Position numbers and translations under genes: made by a program. Positions 36,477-48,245 of a DNA stretch of 64,000 nucleotides are shown piece after piece. The notes under the pieces are model-generated. The model did no database searches. It was not told where the DNA came from and saw only the letters and a program-made list of their open reading frames with translations. Source of the DNA: Gigaspora margarita (Eukaryota; Glomeromycota; Glomeromycetes; Diversisporales; Gigasporaceae); the NCBI GenBank assembly GCA_009809945.1, contig WTPW01000934.1:1-64000 (forward strand), in the 5' to 3' direction. The number at the start of each line of letters is the position of its first letter. Position 1 is the first letter of the stretch.

Positions 36477-37531
36477 AATATTTATTTGTCGCTTATTGTT
36501 AGCAAAGTGCTTTTCTGTATTATGATTACTGTATGTTCGTTATTACCTTGTCTTACTGATCGACCGTTGTAACGGTTCCGAGTACTCTTCTGATCTGGTT
36601 CTCCGCTGAGCCTTACATTTTTCTTTATTTTTTTATTTTTGTATTTTATATTTTATTTTTATTATCATTATTATTATTTTCTTTATTATATATAAGTTAG
36701 CTATTTATGTTCAAATAAATAAAACAAGCAAACGTTAGGACCAAACTGACAGTTCGTACATTTGTAACATGTTACTTTCTTGGCCTTTAGGATATACAGT
36801 ATGTCACATTCATGACATCTAGTCAATAGAAAAATATGAGAAACAAGCTAAAGAAGTGCTATATATTAAATAAATACCTCTTACCTCACTTAGTACATTT
36901 ATTCCTGATGTATTTACTTATATTATAGAAACTATAAAAAAATCTTTTTTTTTCAATAAACTTAACTTTCAAGTTCAACACTTGAAATTAGTACCAAATA
37001 AAAGTGTTCTACGCCTTATTATATTATATTTTCTTTAAGTCGAATAATCATATTAATAAATCTTGTCCTTATGAAAAGTGTGAACAACAAATTGATTGAA
37101 GAGAAAGGTAGAGTAAAAATTATTTTATTTCTAATTTGATCCTTACATGCTTGTAATTAGTAATTAACTTGAAATAAAATATGTACTTATTAGTTTTATC
37201 AGTTATTTTTAATAAGTTGATCTCTGTGAACCTATAATACTTGATATTATGAACTTGGTTCATGGCTTGAGTAATATTATTGAGACTCCGTTATCCGATT
37301 AATTTTTTTGCCATATTTACCAAATAAGAAGCCGTTGAATAAAATAACGATACAAAATAGAACGTTTAGAATCAGTTTTTGCAACTGAAAAATTAATAAA
37401 AATAGGCCTAATCTTATGCCATTATGTATGCCATGAGCTTCATATTGATAAATAATCAATTTAGCTCTCTGAATCAAAATTGCTTGAGCAATCACGTTCA
37501 GATGCTATTATTTTCGTGCCAACTTTAGCGG
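36477..37531. other. 3' flank of the secreted-protein gene and AT-rich DNA
   Basis: Holds the likely 3' UTR and AATAAA near 36714. A minus-strand frame at 37277-37495 is hydrophobic and unrecognised and may be part of the decayed transposase next door. Confidence 0.4.
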
Positions 37532-37755
37532 TTATTTATCTGGAATACTAGATAACCTAGTAACAGATCTCAGAATGAATGGTATAAATTTATATTGAGA
37601 GTTAAATGTTTTAGTGAGTCCTATACTCTTTACCAATATATTCTGAGCATTCACTACACGTGCGGCTGATCTACTGTAAAAAAAATGAAATAACTCTAAA
37701 TCATTACCTTTTAACGCAAGCTCTTGTTCGTCAAAAGGTTTGAAATCTCAATGAC
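37532..37755 (-). pseudogene. DDE transposase C-terminal remnant (PIF/Harbinger-like)
   Basis: The minus-strand frame reads through FDEQELALKGNDLELFHFF and YSRSAARVVNAQNILVKSI to TAA at 37532-37534. The block resembles the C-terminal motif of DDE_Tnp_4-type transposases, where a short loop is followed by a charged S-R-x-R-x-V-E-N-A segment. The Glu expected after RVV is missing, and the match is by recall only. An in-frame stop just upstream (after FGH) and broken frames to about 38100 show decay. The internal 76-bp tandem duplication (37687-37838) disrupts the coding region. Confidence 0.4.
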
Positions 37756-37838
37756 CAAATATGAAATAACTCTAAATCATTACCTTTTAACGCAAGCTCT
37801 TGTTCGTCAAAAGGTTTGAAATCTCAATGACCAAATAT
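37687..37838. repeat. Perfect 76-bp tandem duplication
   Basis: GAAATAACTCTAAATCATTA to GACCAAATAT occurs twice without mismatch, at 37687-37762 and 37763-37838. Either it is very recent or it is an assembly artefact. Confidence 0.95.
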
Positions 37839-38519
37839 TGAAAGCTGGAAGTTCGATTATTTTTTTATTGAAAGCGCTGAATTCTTTTAGCAACAGTATG
37901 ACTCATGCATCTTATGCTCTGAGTTTATTGACATATATAGGTCATACACAATCGTTATGCAAAATATCGGGAAAATAACCACCCGTGGTAAGTATGGATT
38001 GAATAGCGAAAATATTTATGAATATTGGCCAAGCATAACTGCATGAAAGAGTGAAGGTGTATTTCCTTAATGTAAAGTGTCCATACTGTTCTCACTTGTG
38101 AATTATTAACAATATTATTCCAACTTTTACATGTTAACGATAATTTTTTAGATATAGTATTTTTCCTATTATAATAAAATTATCGTCCGTCACAAGTGTC
38201 ATTTTTATAATATGAATTTTTTAAAGAATTACAGTAGCACATCACAATATACAATGTTTTTTAAGACCTGATTTTTACGCAAAAGTAACAGATCGTCATC
38301 TATGTGAAATTCACGTTTTTTTAGAATTTCCATGACTTTGCTAACCTAATTCTGTAATTCTTCGATTCTTCCCACGTGAGAAATGGAAATTTTATATTTC
38401 CTTATCAATTTATTTATGTGGAAATCTGATTATTAAAAAAAAATTCAATTAGAACAGGCCATAAAACTAAGAAACTCAGAAAATTTGTGAATACTCTAGT
38501 TATAATTAAATCTTTCAGA
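37839..38519. other. Decayed DNA between transposase remnant and Ngaro element
   Basis: Broken minus-strand frames to about 38100 may be upstream parts of the DDE transposase. No intact gene. Confidence 0.4.
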
Positions 38520-38833
38520 TTTTTCATTCGTGTTGACGTACGTACGACGTACGTAAGTCAGCTGATCAAAAAGATGATAAAGCAGGAATTGCATCACGTG
38601 GCATGGGTAAAGGGCACCGGGCGCAGCTGAGGCGATGAAACATGTGGGTATCATCATGAGATTCCAAATAAGGATTCGGAGACAGGTGAGTATGATGTAA
38701 GAATCAATTCCCAAAATTAGCTAATATGGAGCTTAGCAGGATCAAAACAAGATGAAGCTAGTACAAGAAGGAAAGGGATCCAACAATTACGCCAGAAGTA
38801 GTCAATTCTGCTGCGAGAAAAGAAATAATTGCA
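38520..38833 (+). repeat. Ngaro split direct repeat A1
   Basis: Homologous to A2. Both contain GTAAGTCAGCT, GCATCACGTGGCATGGGTAA and GAGATTCCAAATAAGGATTC. A1 begins with a GACGTACGTACGACGTACGT palindrome and would serve as the 5' UTR. Confidence 0.9.
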
Positions 38834-40201
38834 ATGAGCAAGAAGCAGAAGCAAACTGTAAGACACGAACAACCAGATTGAAGCACAACATCAGAAGAAA
38901 CAGTAGGTGCATCAGAGGCATCTGGCAACCAAACGCATGACACATAAAGACAAGTGACTATTATTGACCCACAAATGAAAGCATACCTAGACATGATGAT
39001 CCAATCTACCGCAGCTTCGATGATACAAACGGCAAAGCAATACATGGACCAGTAACTCGAAGCGCAAAGAGAGTGAAATGTACAGTATATAGAAACGATT
39101 AACAGAAGGTTCGAACAGTTAAAGAAAACAAACGCAGGTGGCAATGAACTGAGTACTAGCAATTCGGGCAAGAGCGGACAAACAACAAGCGTACAACAAC
39201 CACAGCAATCACAGCACCAGAATCAAGAACATTAGAAGACTCCAAACATAGGAGAAAACTTGGGCCAAATCGAAGGTAATTGTCCTATGACTCCAATAAT
39301 CAACAGTTTGATAATGAAGGCAAGCTCAGACACACAAAGCAATAATAAGCAAGAGAGTGACGGGTCGATAAAATACAAAATCACCACAAGAAAGTTTCCA
39401 GCTATCGATTATACTGTATTCAAGCAATTACTAGCAGTTCAAGGGATGAACAACCCTAAAGCAATAGAAACTGAACGCATTCGCGTATGGTGGGTGATGA
39501 ATTGGACTGAAGCCCAGAAGTTAATTAAAATGCTTCCGCAAAAGCCAAACTTAACTAACAGAGTATGGAAAGCATTAGCATTCGGTTCATTTATTAATTT
39601 GCAAGAATTTGCGTACAAAAACATGGTGGACATCGTGAAGTACATGGACGAGGATACAGTGCTACAAACATCAGAGAATGGAATTATATCAGTAAAGAAG
39701 CGCCCTCGAAATAATACATTTCAAATCATATCTGAATGGCTACTAGCCTTTAAGTCATATATGGATGCAGTACTCATATTATACGAGAATCGTGAGCAAG
39801 AACTAAACACATACAGAGACTACATAAATGAGCTCTGCATCAAGTATTAGTTCTCAGCAGTACTGGCGTATGATAAAAATCAAAGAATCGCACTAGTTAT
39901 GAACCGAGATTCGACACTAGTAGAACATGACATTGAAGCAGAAAGAAAAAATTTTGATGCAACTACAGCAAAAAAGCCAAGGTATGAATGGTGACGATCG
40001 AATTGGGCAGATATCTCGTGGTATAATGGTAAAGAGATATGCATAAACTGGAATAAGAAAACCTGTTCAGAAGATAAAGCCTGTTGTAGAGTCCATGCAT
40101 GCATAGTATACAAAAAATTAGGCCACAGTGAGAGAAACTGTTTTCAGAGAAGTTTCAAAAATAAACAGAGTAGCAATGAAAAACGGCCGGTAGAAAGGTA
40201 A
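38834..40201 (+). pseudogene. Ngaro ORF1 (gag-like), degenerate
   Basis: A single reading frame of 455 codons plus stop runs from ATG at 38834 to TAA at 40199. It is interrupted by seven internal stops (38879 TGA, 38945 TAA, three more before 39260, 39848 TAG, 39992 TGA). The N-terminal third is Gln/Ser/Thr-rich with a helical segment. The central block (39260-39850) is a conserved-looking folded region. The C-terminus has a Cys/His cluster, CINWNKKTC..CCRVHAC then KLGHSERNC, like the nucleic-acid-binding ends of DIRS-order gag proteins. Most stops are one transition from CAA, CAG or CGA, consistent with cytosine deamination. The start coincides with the A1 boundary. Confidence 0.8.
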
Positions 40202-40559
40202 ACCTTAATAACAAGAATCAAGGTCATGGGATGGCACTGATAAAAAAAAAAAAAACAAAGGTTAAAAAAAAAAAAAGAGAGATATGGTTATATATGCGCC
40301 ATTATTATATTGTACTATGTACGAAAAAAAAAGAAATAACATATAATAAAAAATATTATATACTTGTAGTCACATGCTTAATTTATATATTATACTAATG
40401 CAAATTTCACACTCGACGATAGTCGTAAGGCAGGTCCGGAACAAGTATACCAGGCACCCTGCGCAATTTAAGGCTTCTAGAAGAATAACAGCGAATACAG
40501 GGCCTTACCTCTAATTAGTTACTCAAACAATCGAAGCAATACCACCCAAATGCAATCCC

Positions 40560-42212
40560 TTATCCCAATAAGAGACCGATATTATAGCGCAATTAGAACC
40601 CACAATTTTTAGCGTAACTACACCCATTAATAAACAGGCATTCGACTATCTAACACAAAGCCACCTGAATCATAAATTCGTTTAATATCTAAAAAATGGA
40701 CTAGAGGAAGGGTTTAGGTTTAATTTTTCAGGTAAACGTACAGTTACAATCCAGAAAAATTTAAAATCGATTGACGTAGAACCATCTGTGTTTACGAATT
40801 ATATTAATAAAGGACTTAAGATAGGGCGCATGTGTGGCCCATTTTTAGTATCGAACCCACCATGCTCGAAATTTCAAATTAATCCATGCGGTTTGGTCAA
40901 AAAAAAAGATACAAACCCAAAGGCATATCGTGTAATATCGCACTTATCAGCACCTTTCGGTGCTAGTATAAATGATGGGATCAATATAATCGAATTCGCT
41001 ACAAAATACAAAAATCTGAACCATGCCATTGGGTGGATAATGCAATATAGAAAAGGATGTTTACTATCCAAAATTGATATTCAAGATGCCTATCGCATAT
41101 TACTGTACACCCTGTCGATCAGGTTTTGCAAGGAATTCAATGTGAAGGCAAGCTATACTTCGACAAAGTGCTAGCATTCGGGAACATAGCATCAGGTGGT
41201 ATATTCTGCCACTTCGCAGACATGGTCATGTGAATTGCAGTTCAACAGGGAATAAAGTCGATCATCCATTATGTAGATGATTTCCTAATCATGTCACAAA
41301 GGAGTGCAAATCAAGAATTAAATCAGTTTCTTCGAATTCTTAATATTCTAAACATACTATACAAACAATCGAAACTGGAGGGCCCCTGTACTGAACTCAC
41401 ATTCTTAGGTATACGAATCAACACAGTCAAATTATCTGCCTCGATCCCAGAGATAAAAAAACCAAAATCTTGAAAATGTTAACAGAATGGAATGAAAAAA
41501 AGTGGTGTTACAAAGGAGAATTGCAATCTCTAGTAGGGTTGTTGATATGGATCTGCCAAGTGGTCTCCCAAGGGAGGCCATTTGTACAATGATTCATCAA
41601 AGCACTAGAGGGCACTAGAACTTGTAGATATCACATAAATATAACAGGCCCAATGAAGGCAGACATAGCATGGGGCTAAAAATTCTTCCCGAATGGTCAG
41701 GAGTATACTTTATGGAGGACAGAGTATAGCTCCAACCAGAAATACAAAAGTTATTCACTGACATGTCCAATATGGGTGAGAGAGCAACATATGATGCATA
41801 CTTTACAACATTTAACTGGTCTAGACAAATGAATACTGCAGAACACAGCATCCAAATGCGTGAATTACTCACAAGCCTAGTGGCGATCCTTACCTTTTCC
41901 CCATTGTTAACTAAGAAGCATCTTATTACGTGGACAGATAACCAGTTCAATGCAGAAGTATTTTATGCGGGAGCTTGCAAGAACCCCGAAATCAACAGCA
42001 TAATTGCAGAAATGTACATGGCTCAAATTCAGGGCAATTTCTCTATCAAACTTGAGCATATATCTGGGAAAGCGAACAAAGAAGCTGATTTATTATCTCA
42101 AAACGGTCACAGGGAATATGTGGCGAGGCATCCATATGCTCGCTATCTCCAACCAGTTATCCCAAATAACTTTACTAATCTAATATCTATTATTCTGTCC
42201 CTAATTCAATAG
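40560..42212 (+). pseudogene. Ngaro reverse transcriptase and RNase H, frameshifted
   Basis: The RT begins with a DIRS-type N-terminal block (GLEEGFRFNFSG, RMCGPF) and continues through GLVKKK and RVISHLSAPFGASINDGI to motif A KIDIQDAY. A one-base loss near 41105 shifts the frame; after it come LAFGNIASGG and the catalytic HYVDDFL near 41270-41290. The segment to 41760 needs further frame changes and has stops. RNase H follows in 41750-42212 with FTDMS, a TAEHSIQMREL Glu region, TWTDN and SGKANKEADLLSQ at its end. A TGA near 41231 replaces a probable Trp. The enzyme would copy element RNA. Confidence 0.85.
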
Positions 42213-42219
42213 AGCAGAC

Positions 42220-43242
42220 GAATATGACACGAGGACACAAGAGTCCGGTGGCAACCAAATCCACAAATAAGACATCCACTCATAATACAACATTAGATAT
42301 ACAAGCAGCAGAGATTTTGGGCACAAACCCATTAGTACACAAAACGTACAATGCAATCACTAAGCAGTTCCAGAAGCTAGCAGTGACGAATCAATAGCTT
42401 AACAAAGATAGTTCAATATGGCCGGTTTCAAGAGAAAATCTAACGAAATTCATAACATATTTACACACAAGAGTATCACCCAGACTATAGTGTCATATTT
42501 ATCTGCACTTAGCCATTATCATATTATGAATCGCATGGAGTGGAAAGAGATACGTTATGATCCCCTAATAAAACAAATGTTAAAAACAATAGAAGGAAAT
42601 CACATGTTTACACCCGTATAACAAAAAAAGCATATCACAAGAGAACAATTGCGCCACATATGGAAGAGCCTTGATATTACCAGATTAGATGACCTATTGT
42701 TCTGGGCAGTAGCAATAGTTGCATTCTACGGTTTAGCCCGTCTAGGCGAACTTCTACTACAATCTTAGCAGAATATGTCACAAGTTCCAATTGTGAAATC
42801 TTTACAATTCGAAAAGGTAGGTAAGAATATATTTGCGACCATCCAATTGCCCAGATCCAAAATCCACAAGATGACCGAACGCACCAATCTAATCATCCAT
42901 TCAATGAATGATGACTTGTGCCCAGTTCAGGCACTCAAAACATACATCATCCGGAGAACCGAATTATCTTATGCCTCAGACCATAATGTATTGTTCATCA
43001 AACCTGATGGTAGTGCCACTATAAAACGCTGGTTCATAAGCAATCTCAAAATGCTTCTATCTGGCACGAATATAGAGGGGCATAGTTTTTGTGCTGGGGG
43101 TACTACAGAATTGGTCCTGCGAGGAGTACAATTGTCACTAATTCAAAAAATCAGCAGATGGTCATCAGAGGCGTTCTACAGATACATTCGAACCCATCTA
43201 GCTACAGTAGCGGCAATGTTAACAGAAGTATACTCTAACTGA
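42220..43242 (+). pseudogene. Ngaro tyrosine recombinase, catalytically dead
   Basis: The N-terminal core-binding part is split by a frameshift near 42480 (IWPVSRENLTKFITYLH, then SYLSALSHYHIM). Stops occur at 42619 and near 42769. The catalytic part has ARLGELLL (first Arg), then GHSFCAGGTTELVLRG, KISRWSSEAF and YRYIR with the likely Tyr nucleophile. In this family the motif is normally H-S-F-R; here the second catalytic Arg is Cys, a CGT to TGT change. The enzyme would integrate the circular element copy. It ends with TGA at 43240-43242, 177 bp before B1. Confidence 0.85.
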
Positions 43243-43419
43243 GCGATCGATAAAAAATTTTGGAATCTGATCGCTTGTCAAAGAAAAATATATATATGTA
43301 TAAATAAATAAAAGAAAAGAAAGATAATCAAAAAAAAAGAGGGGAAATAGAGGTCACATTGCTGTGACGGGCGGGTACACTATATTATACATACGAAAAT
43401 GTCAAAAACAATCTCTTTG

Positions 43420-43702
43420 TAATCCTGATATTTTCATAATAATGGCCAAATTCTGTTGGTCACATTACACATTAACGGATGGCTTGCATTATGCAGGTGG
43501 GAAACTACCGGCCAATGTCATACATCACAGAATCAACTGCTTACGGTGATGCCCAGCGCAACCTCAGTTGCTATTTCTGGGAGCATATCCGTTTCAGTTT
43601 CAATTATGCATAAATCATATCTATATTCGCAAAATCAATAAAGTACTAGCCCGGTATATTAGACCGGATTATCCAAAATCGAATCATGCGTACAATACTT
43701 TT
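43420..43702 (+). repeat. Ngaro split direct repeat B1
   Basis: Matches B2 closely: CCAAATTCTGTTGGTCACAT, CATCACAGAATCAACTGCTT and AATCAATAAAGTACTA are common to both. Holds AATAAA near 43638. Confidence 0.9.
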
Positions 43703-44023
43703 CGTTCTTGTTGACATACATATGATGTATGTAAGTCAGCTCGATTGAAAAGATAATAAAGCAGGAATCGCATCACGTGGCATGGGTAAAGGGCAGGGGT
43801 ACAGGCCAGGCACAGCTGAGGCAGAAAAACATGTGGAGATCTTCATGAGATTCCAAATAAGGATTCGGAGACAGGTGAGTATGATGTAAGAATCAATTCC
43901 CAAAATTAGCTAATATGGAGCTTAGCAGGATCAAAACAAGGTGAAGCTAGTACAAGAAGGAAAGGAATCCAACAGTTATGCCAGAAGTGGTCAATTCTGC
44001 TGCGAGAAAAGAAATAATTGCAA
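43703..44023 (+). repeat. Ngaro split direct repeat A2
   Basis: Second copy of A1. GACATACATATGATGTATGT replaces the A1 palindrome, keeping its symmetry. Ends at AATAATTGCAA, where A1 is followed by the ORF1 start. Confidence 0.9.
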
Positions 44024-44316
44024 CCTGATCCCGCCCTCCCGACATTTTCATAATAATAGCCAAATTCTGTTGGTCACATTACACATTAACGACCGGCTTG
44101 CATTATGCAGGCAGGAAACCACCGGCCAATATCATACATCACAGAATCAACTGCTTATGGTGATGCCCGGCGCAACCTCGGTTGCCATTTCTGGGAGCAT
44201 ATCCGTTTCAGTTTCAATTATGCATAAATTATATCTACATTCGCAAAATCAATAAAGTACTAACCTGGTATATTAGACCGGATTATCCAAAATTGAATCA
44301 TGCATACAATACTTTT
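44024..44316 (+). repeat. Ngaro split direct repeat B2
   Basis: Second copy of B1, joined directly to A2. Ends ATGCATACAATACTTTT, as B1 does. Confidence 0.9.
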
Positions 44317-44493
44317 CAACAATCATAAAAACTTTTGATCTCATTGACCATGGGAAAAATGAGTGTCAAATTAAGTTAGAGATTCGGTTAGCTATGTGGA
44401 TCATAGCGTGATTATGATTGTCATGAGTCACTATTTGTGATACATGCAGATTATTACCAAAAATCATGATCTAGACTTTCATGGAATGTAACA

Positions 44494-44575
44494 ATGTCCA
44501 ATTGGTTTCAATTTTTTTTGGACATATGTCCAATTGAAAATGGACATATGTCCAAAAAATTGAAACCAATTGAAC
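44494..44575. repeat. 82-bp hairpin, GGACATATGTCC type
   Basis: CCAATTGGTTTCAATTTTTT pairs with its complement across a central pair of GGACATATGTCC palindromes. Tiny foldback MITE or replication-generated hairpin. Confidence 0.75.
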
Positions 44576-44753
44576 ATAGTGACATGCCATCCCTGATCAT
44601 CAATATTGGAATAAGTCAGTTAATCAATTTACAATTTATTTATGCTTTAGTGTGGGAGTTTAAAAAAACATTCATAATCTGAGAGTTTAAAATAAGCATT
44701 CGAGTTCATGAATATTTACTACCAATTCTAAAGAACATTTATTATTTGAAATA

Positions 44754-44926
44754 CAGTCCTACTCCTTTATAATCACCTAAATAATAAAAATTTATATAAT
44801 CACCTTAAATCTTGAATTATTCATTAATAAATTTATAAAAACATTTCTATATAACACATCATAATAAAATTTTTATAATACATTTTTTTGCATAAATTAA
44901 ACAGTGATTATAAAGGAGTACGACTA
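44754..44926. mobile_element. Tc1/mariner-type MITE, 173 bp
   Basis: The left end CAGTCCTACTCCTTTATAAT and inverted right end TAGTCGTACTCCTTTATAAT are flanked by TA. No coding. Confidence 0.8.
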
Positions 44927-45904
44927 TATTCAAGTTCATGAACGTTTACCGTGCTAGATTTTATTTTATTCGCATTAGTTTAGTAAGTATATATAATATT
45001 TATTAATTATAAGTTATGTATACTATTTAATTATATCAGATATTTAATTGCATTAATTTATAATGAGTATAAATATTTAATACATGAATATGATGAACAT
45101 TTATTGTTGTAGTTGAAGTTGGAAACGGCTGGAGCTGGAAATTTTAATTATTTTAATATGAAATTTTCAAAAAATTATTTGGGTACATTTTCTCAACTAT
45201 TTTTTTTAACAGTTAGGTTAGAGTTTAGGGTTAGTTTTGATAATAAAATAGTATAAGTGAATTTTGACAGGATTTATATTTTTAAATCGAGGTACCTAAT
45301 TTCCTTAAAATAAATTACTCAACATTCACGTAAAGAGCATTTATAATTATTTAAAATAAGCTTTTGATCATAAAAATATTTACTATTCATAACGTTACTT
45401 TAGATTTCAAGTATAAAGAATAATTACTAAATACTTGTTTTATATCTAATTTCATTTATTCGTGATAATGTAATCTTAAATATATATGTTATGTTTATAT
45501 AATACTTATTATTAATCAAGGTATTTATAATAAGAGTATAATAAGCTATTCAATTTCATGGATTTAATTATTATTCCCACAATAAGCATAATATTTAAAT
45601 CTAAGTGCTGAATAAATGAAGCGAAAAAAACTAATATGAAGACCTAATTCAACTAACGAAGATTTCTGATTCAGTGATTTACTGTAACTAATTCAGGCAT
45701 AGCAATCAAAATGATGAATCAAAGAAGACATATTATGCGTAAGGATTTCAACTTATGACTTATAATTATGAAACTAAGGTCATTTTGGTAGACTATTAAA
45801 TGAACAGGAATTGTCGTAAGTGTACAACGGGGCGCCAGCGGCGCACCATCATCGCAATTGTAATTTATAAAAAAATTAAAATTTTAATTTTAAACTAAAC
45901 TAAA
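44927..45904. other. AT-rich DNA, no supported gene
   Basis: No exon-like segment was recognised before the Sel1 remnant. Confidence 0.4.
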
Positions 45905-46330
45905 GAACATTGTTGGTCAAAAAGGAATGAATAATCTCGGATTTTGATTTCATTTTGGAGTTGCAAAATATGAATATAATGCATTCATTGGGCATCAAAA
46001 ATCTGCTGAGATGGGACATGCAAATGGAACATTTAATCTTGGCAATTGTTATCAACATTAAATCGGAGTTAAATAGGATGAACATAAAGCATTTATTTGT
46101 TATCAAAAATCTTTTAATATGACTATGTTCACGCGACGACACAGCTTGAACTTGTTATTTTTCTGAAATTGGGATTGAAAAAATAAATACAAGGCATTCG
46201 ATAATTATAAGCAGGCGGATAAAAAATGTGACATTCTACCACGATGGAACACGTTGGACATTGTTATCGAAATGGGATTGGAATAATGAGAGATTTACAA
46301 AAAGCTAACCATTGTATCAAAAGTAAATTA
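45905..46330 (+). pseudogene. Sel1-repeat gene remnant
   Basis: Plus-strand pieces match the Sel1/TPR-like repeat theme, in which an A-x2-Y-x-K-S-A segment is followed by G-x3-A-x-L-G-x-C-Y and then G-I-G-V-x3-D. Visible blocks are AFIGHQKSAEMGHANGTF with NLGNCY, KAFICYQKSFNM, KYKAFDNYKQADK, and HVGHCYRNGIGIMRDLQKA. They need at least two frame changes and contain several stops, so about three to four repeats survive as a pseudogene. Sel1 repeats are protein-binding scaffolds and are highly multiplied in arbuscular mycorrhizal fungi, often with kinases. The kinase remnant downstream on the same strand suggests one original locus. Confidence 0.75.
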
Positions 46331-46745
46331 CTATTTTTTTAAATTGATTTTATGATTTTTAAATAATATTAATTTTTTTTATAATAAATTAGAAGAAAGA
46401 CAGCTGAAAAGACAAGATATATGGCAGGTAATTTTAGTTATAACCGTATTATATAACGTTATTTTTAAATTAAAGTCATATCATGAATAAGCACTGTATG
46501 GTGCTGTTGCGGGTCATGTTGAAGGTGTTGAAGTGGATGGTGCTGAAATTTGAACAGATTTTAATAATTTTAAATTTTTTGTAAAACATTCTTTACTTTT
46601 TTAAGGCCAGAATTTAAGTTAAAATTTTGAACAACAAATGAATAGATTTTATTTGATTTATGTTTAAATAAAGACCACAAATATCAGCATCGTCTGCGAC
46701 GTTATTTAGTTATTTAAATTGATTCCAATTAATATAAATTTTCTA

Positions 46746-47551
46746 GAATTGGGTGAACGAATTCTTGATAATGTTAATATTGATGATCATTTTAAAAAAT
46801 TATTGACTGGAAATAATTAGCCATTAAAATATTTTCCTTACGAAGAATTTGAAGATATTAAAAGGATAGGACAAGATGGATTTACAACAGTATTAGTGAT
46901 AAATGGTTGGACAAAAAATTATGGGTAATATATAACTTTGCACTTAAGTCGTTATATGGATCAAGGGAAAATCATGAAGCATTTAATAAAGAGATAGTTT
47001 TAATTTTGTTGCTTTTTTTTTTTTATTGTTGTAGTAATTTATTATTTGCTAAATTATTGAATACTAAAAGTTAAATGCATGCTGTGACATTGGTTTTGAA
47101 ACCCCTTCATTTTTAAGATGCCATGGTATCTAGTTTCTAAAGATTATATTCTTGTTTTGGATTACACGTGTATGGGCTCAATACGTCAAAACCTTAGTAA
47201 AATCGCACAAGTTGAGTTTAAAAATAAATTAAATTTGCTACTTTGCATCGCAACTGACCTTCAAATAATTCATTCTAGAGGATTTATCCATCGAAATTTG
47301 TATAGTAGTAATGTTTTACAAAACTTTATAGAAAGTGCATATATAGAAGATTTAAGACTATCAAATTCATTTAACATAATGAGGCATCGAAGACACAACC
47401 TGAAGGAATTTATGGAATTTTGCCATACATAGCACCAGAAATTTTAGAATGAAATCCGAATACAAGAGCATCTGACGTTTATTCATTTGGTATAATTATA
47501 TGGGAAATATTGTATGGAAAATCAGTGCTTTATAATCGAGAATGCTCGTAA
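46746..47551 (+). pseudogene. Protein kinase pseudogene (Tyr-kinase-like family of AM fungi)
   Basis: The order of kinase motifs is kept but broken. LKYFPYEEFEDIKRIGQDGF is a worn glycine loop; the VALK lysine segment cannot be found; LVLDYTCMGSIRQNL is the hinge region. IIHSRGFIHRNLYSSNV is the catalytic loop with HRD changed to HRN. YIEDLRLS replaces the DFG-type metal-binding motif, GILPYIAPEIL is the APE motif, and ASDVYSFGIIIWEI is the F-helix. At least three frame changes and stops (after TGNN, NYG, HGI, EILE) break it, and the end near 47551 is truncated. No active kinase could be made. Confidence 0.85.
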
Positions 47552-48245
47552 ATGTTGATTTCGCAAATCCGTATTTACTGTTTGATCATCAAATATCTAC
47601 AAACTATTTTGAGCTAAACAAGTAATCTGCAAATCGCAATTAACTGAACTTACTAATCGATTAGTTGGCCATAATCGATTTTTAATTAATTTTTAAGAAA
47701 ATTTTTGGCTACTAATCGATTGCATTTTTTGGTTCGATTAGTAACACTAGTTTCACGATTTTGAAAACGTTGTACGTATGTAAACTGTTTTTTTTGGGCT
47801 ATTTACCCTATTTTTGGATATGGAAATTCAAAAATGGCAAAGTTCAATTAAATTTTTTTTATTCTCATTGTAAGACCAAATTCAGCTGTTACTCTAATAC
47901 GTACCAAATATTAACAAACACATAGATTAAATTTATACACACACTCATGCTTGCTAAACAAACGATTAAACGTTCACAATAGAAAATCAAAAATGGCAAA
48001 GTTAAATTAAATTTTTTTTATTCTCATTGTAAGACCAAATTCAGCAACATTAATTATATAGTCGTTACGCTAATATCAAATATTACGAACACATACCTTT
48101 AAAAGTCTAAATTCATATATATTCAGCTTGCCAAGCAAGCGATTAAACATTCACAATACATATTCTCACAGTCTGTGATTTGAAAATAGCGATGATTTTA
48201 AAAAAGTATACATCATTTTCTCATCAATGAACAGGACCTTGTGGC
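47552..48245. repeat. Diverged tandem duplication
   Basis: AAAAATGGCAAAGTTMAATT to the end of a CAAACGATTAAAC-like block occurs at about 47830-47975 and 47985-48155. The second copy continues into CACAATACATATTCTCACAG, which is homologous to 35262-35400. Confidence 0.65.

Larger units (their letters stand above)
38520..44316 (+). mobile_element. Ngaro-type tyrosine-recombinase retrotransposon, decayed
   Basis: The order is A1 (38520-38833), ORF1 gag-like (38834-40201), reverse transcriptase/RNase H (about 40560-42212), tyrosine recombinase (about 42220-43242), B1 (43420-43702), A2 (43703-44023), B2 (44024-44316). A1 resembles A2 and B1 resembles B2, which is the split-direct-repeat layout that defines Ngaro within the DIRS order. 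ORF1 starts exactly where A1 ends. Every ORF carries stops or frameshifts, and the recombinase has lost a catalytic Arg, so the copy is inactive. No target duplication is expected or seen. Confidence 0.9.

Noticed and set aside
43703..44316. Separate internally deleted retroelement next to the full one
   Set aside because: The A1, ORFs, B1, A2, B2 order is the defining Ngaro structure, so one element is the simpler reading.
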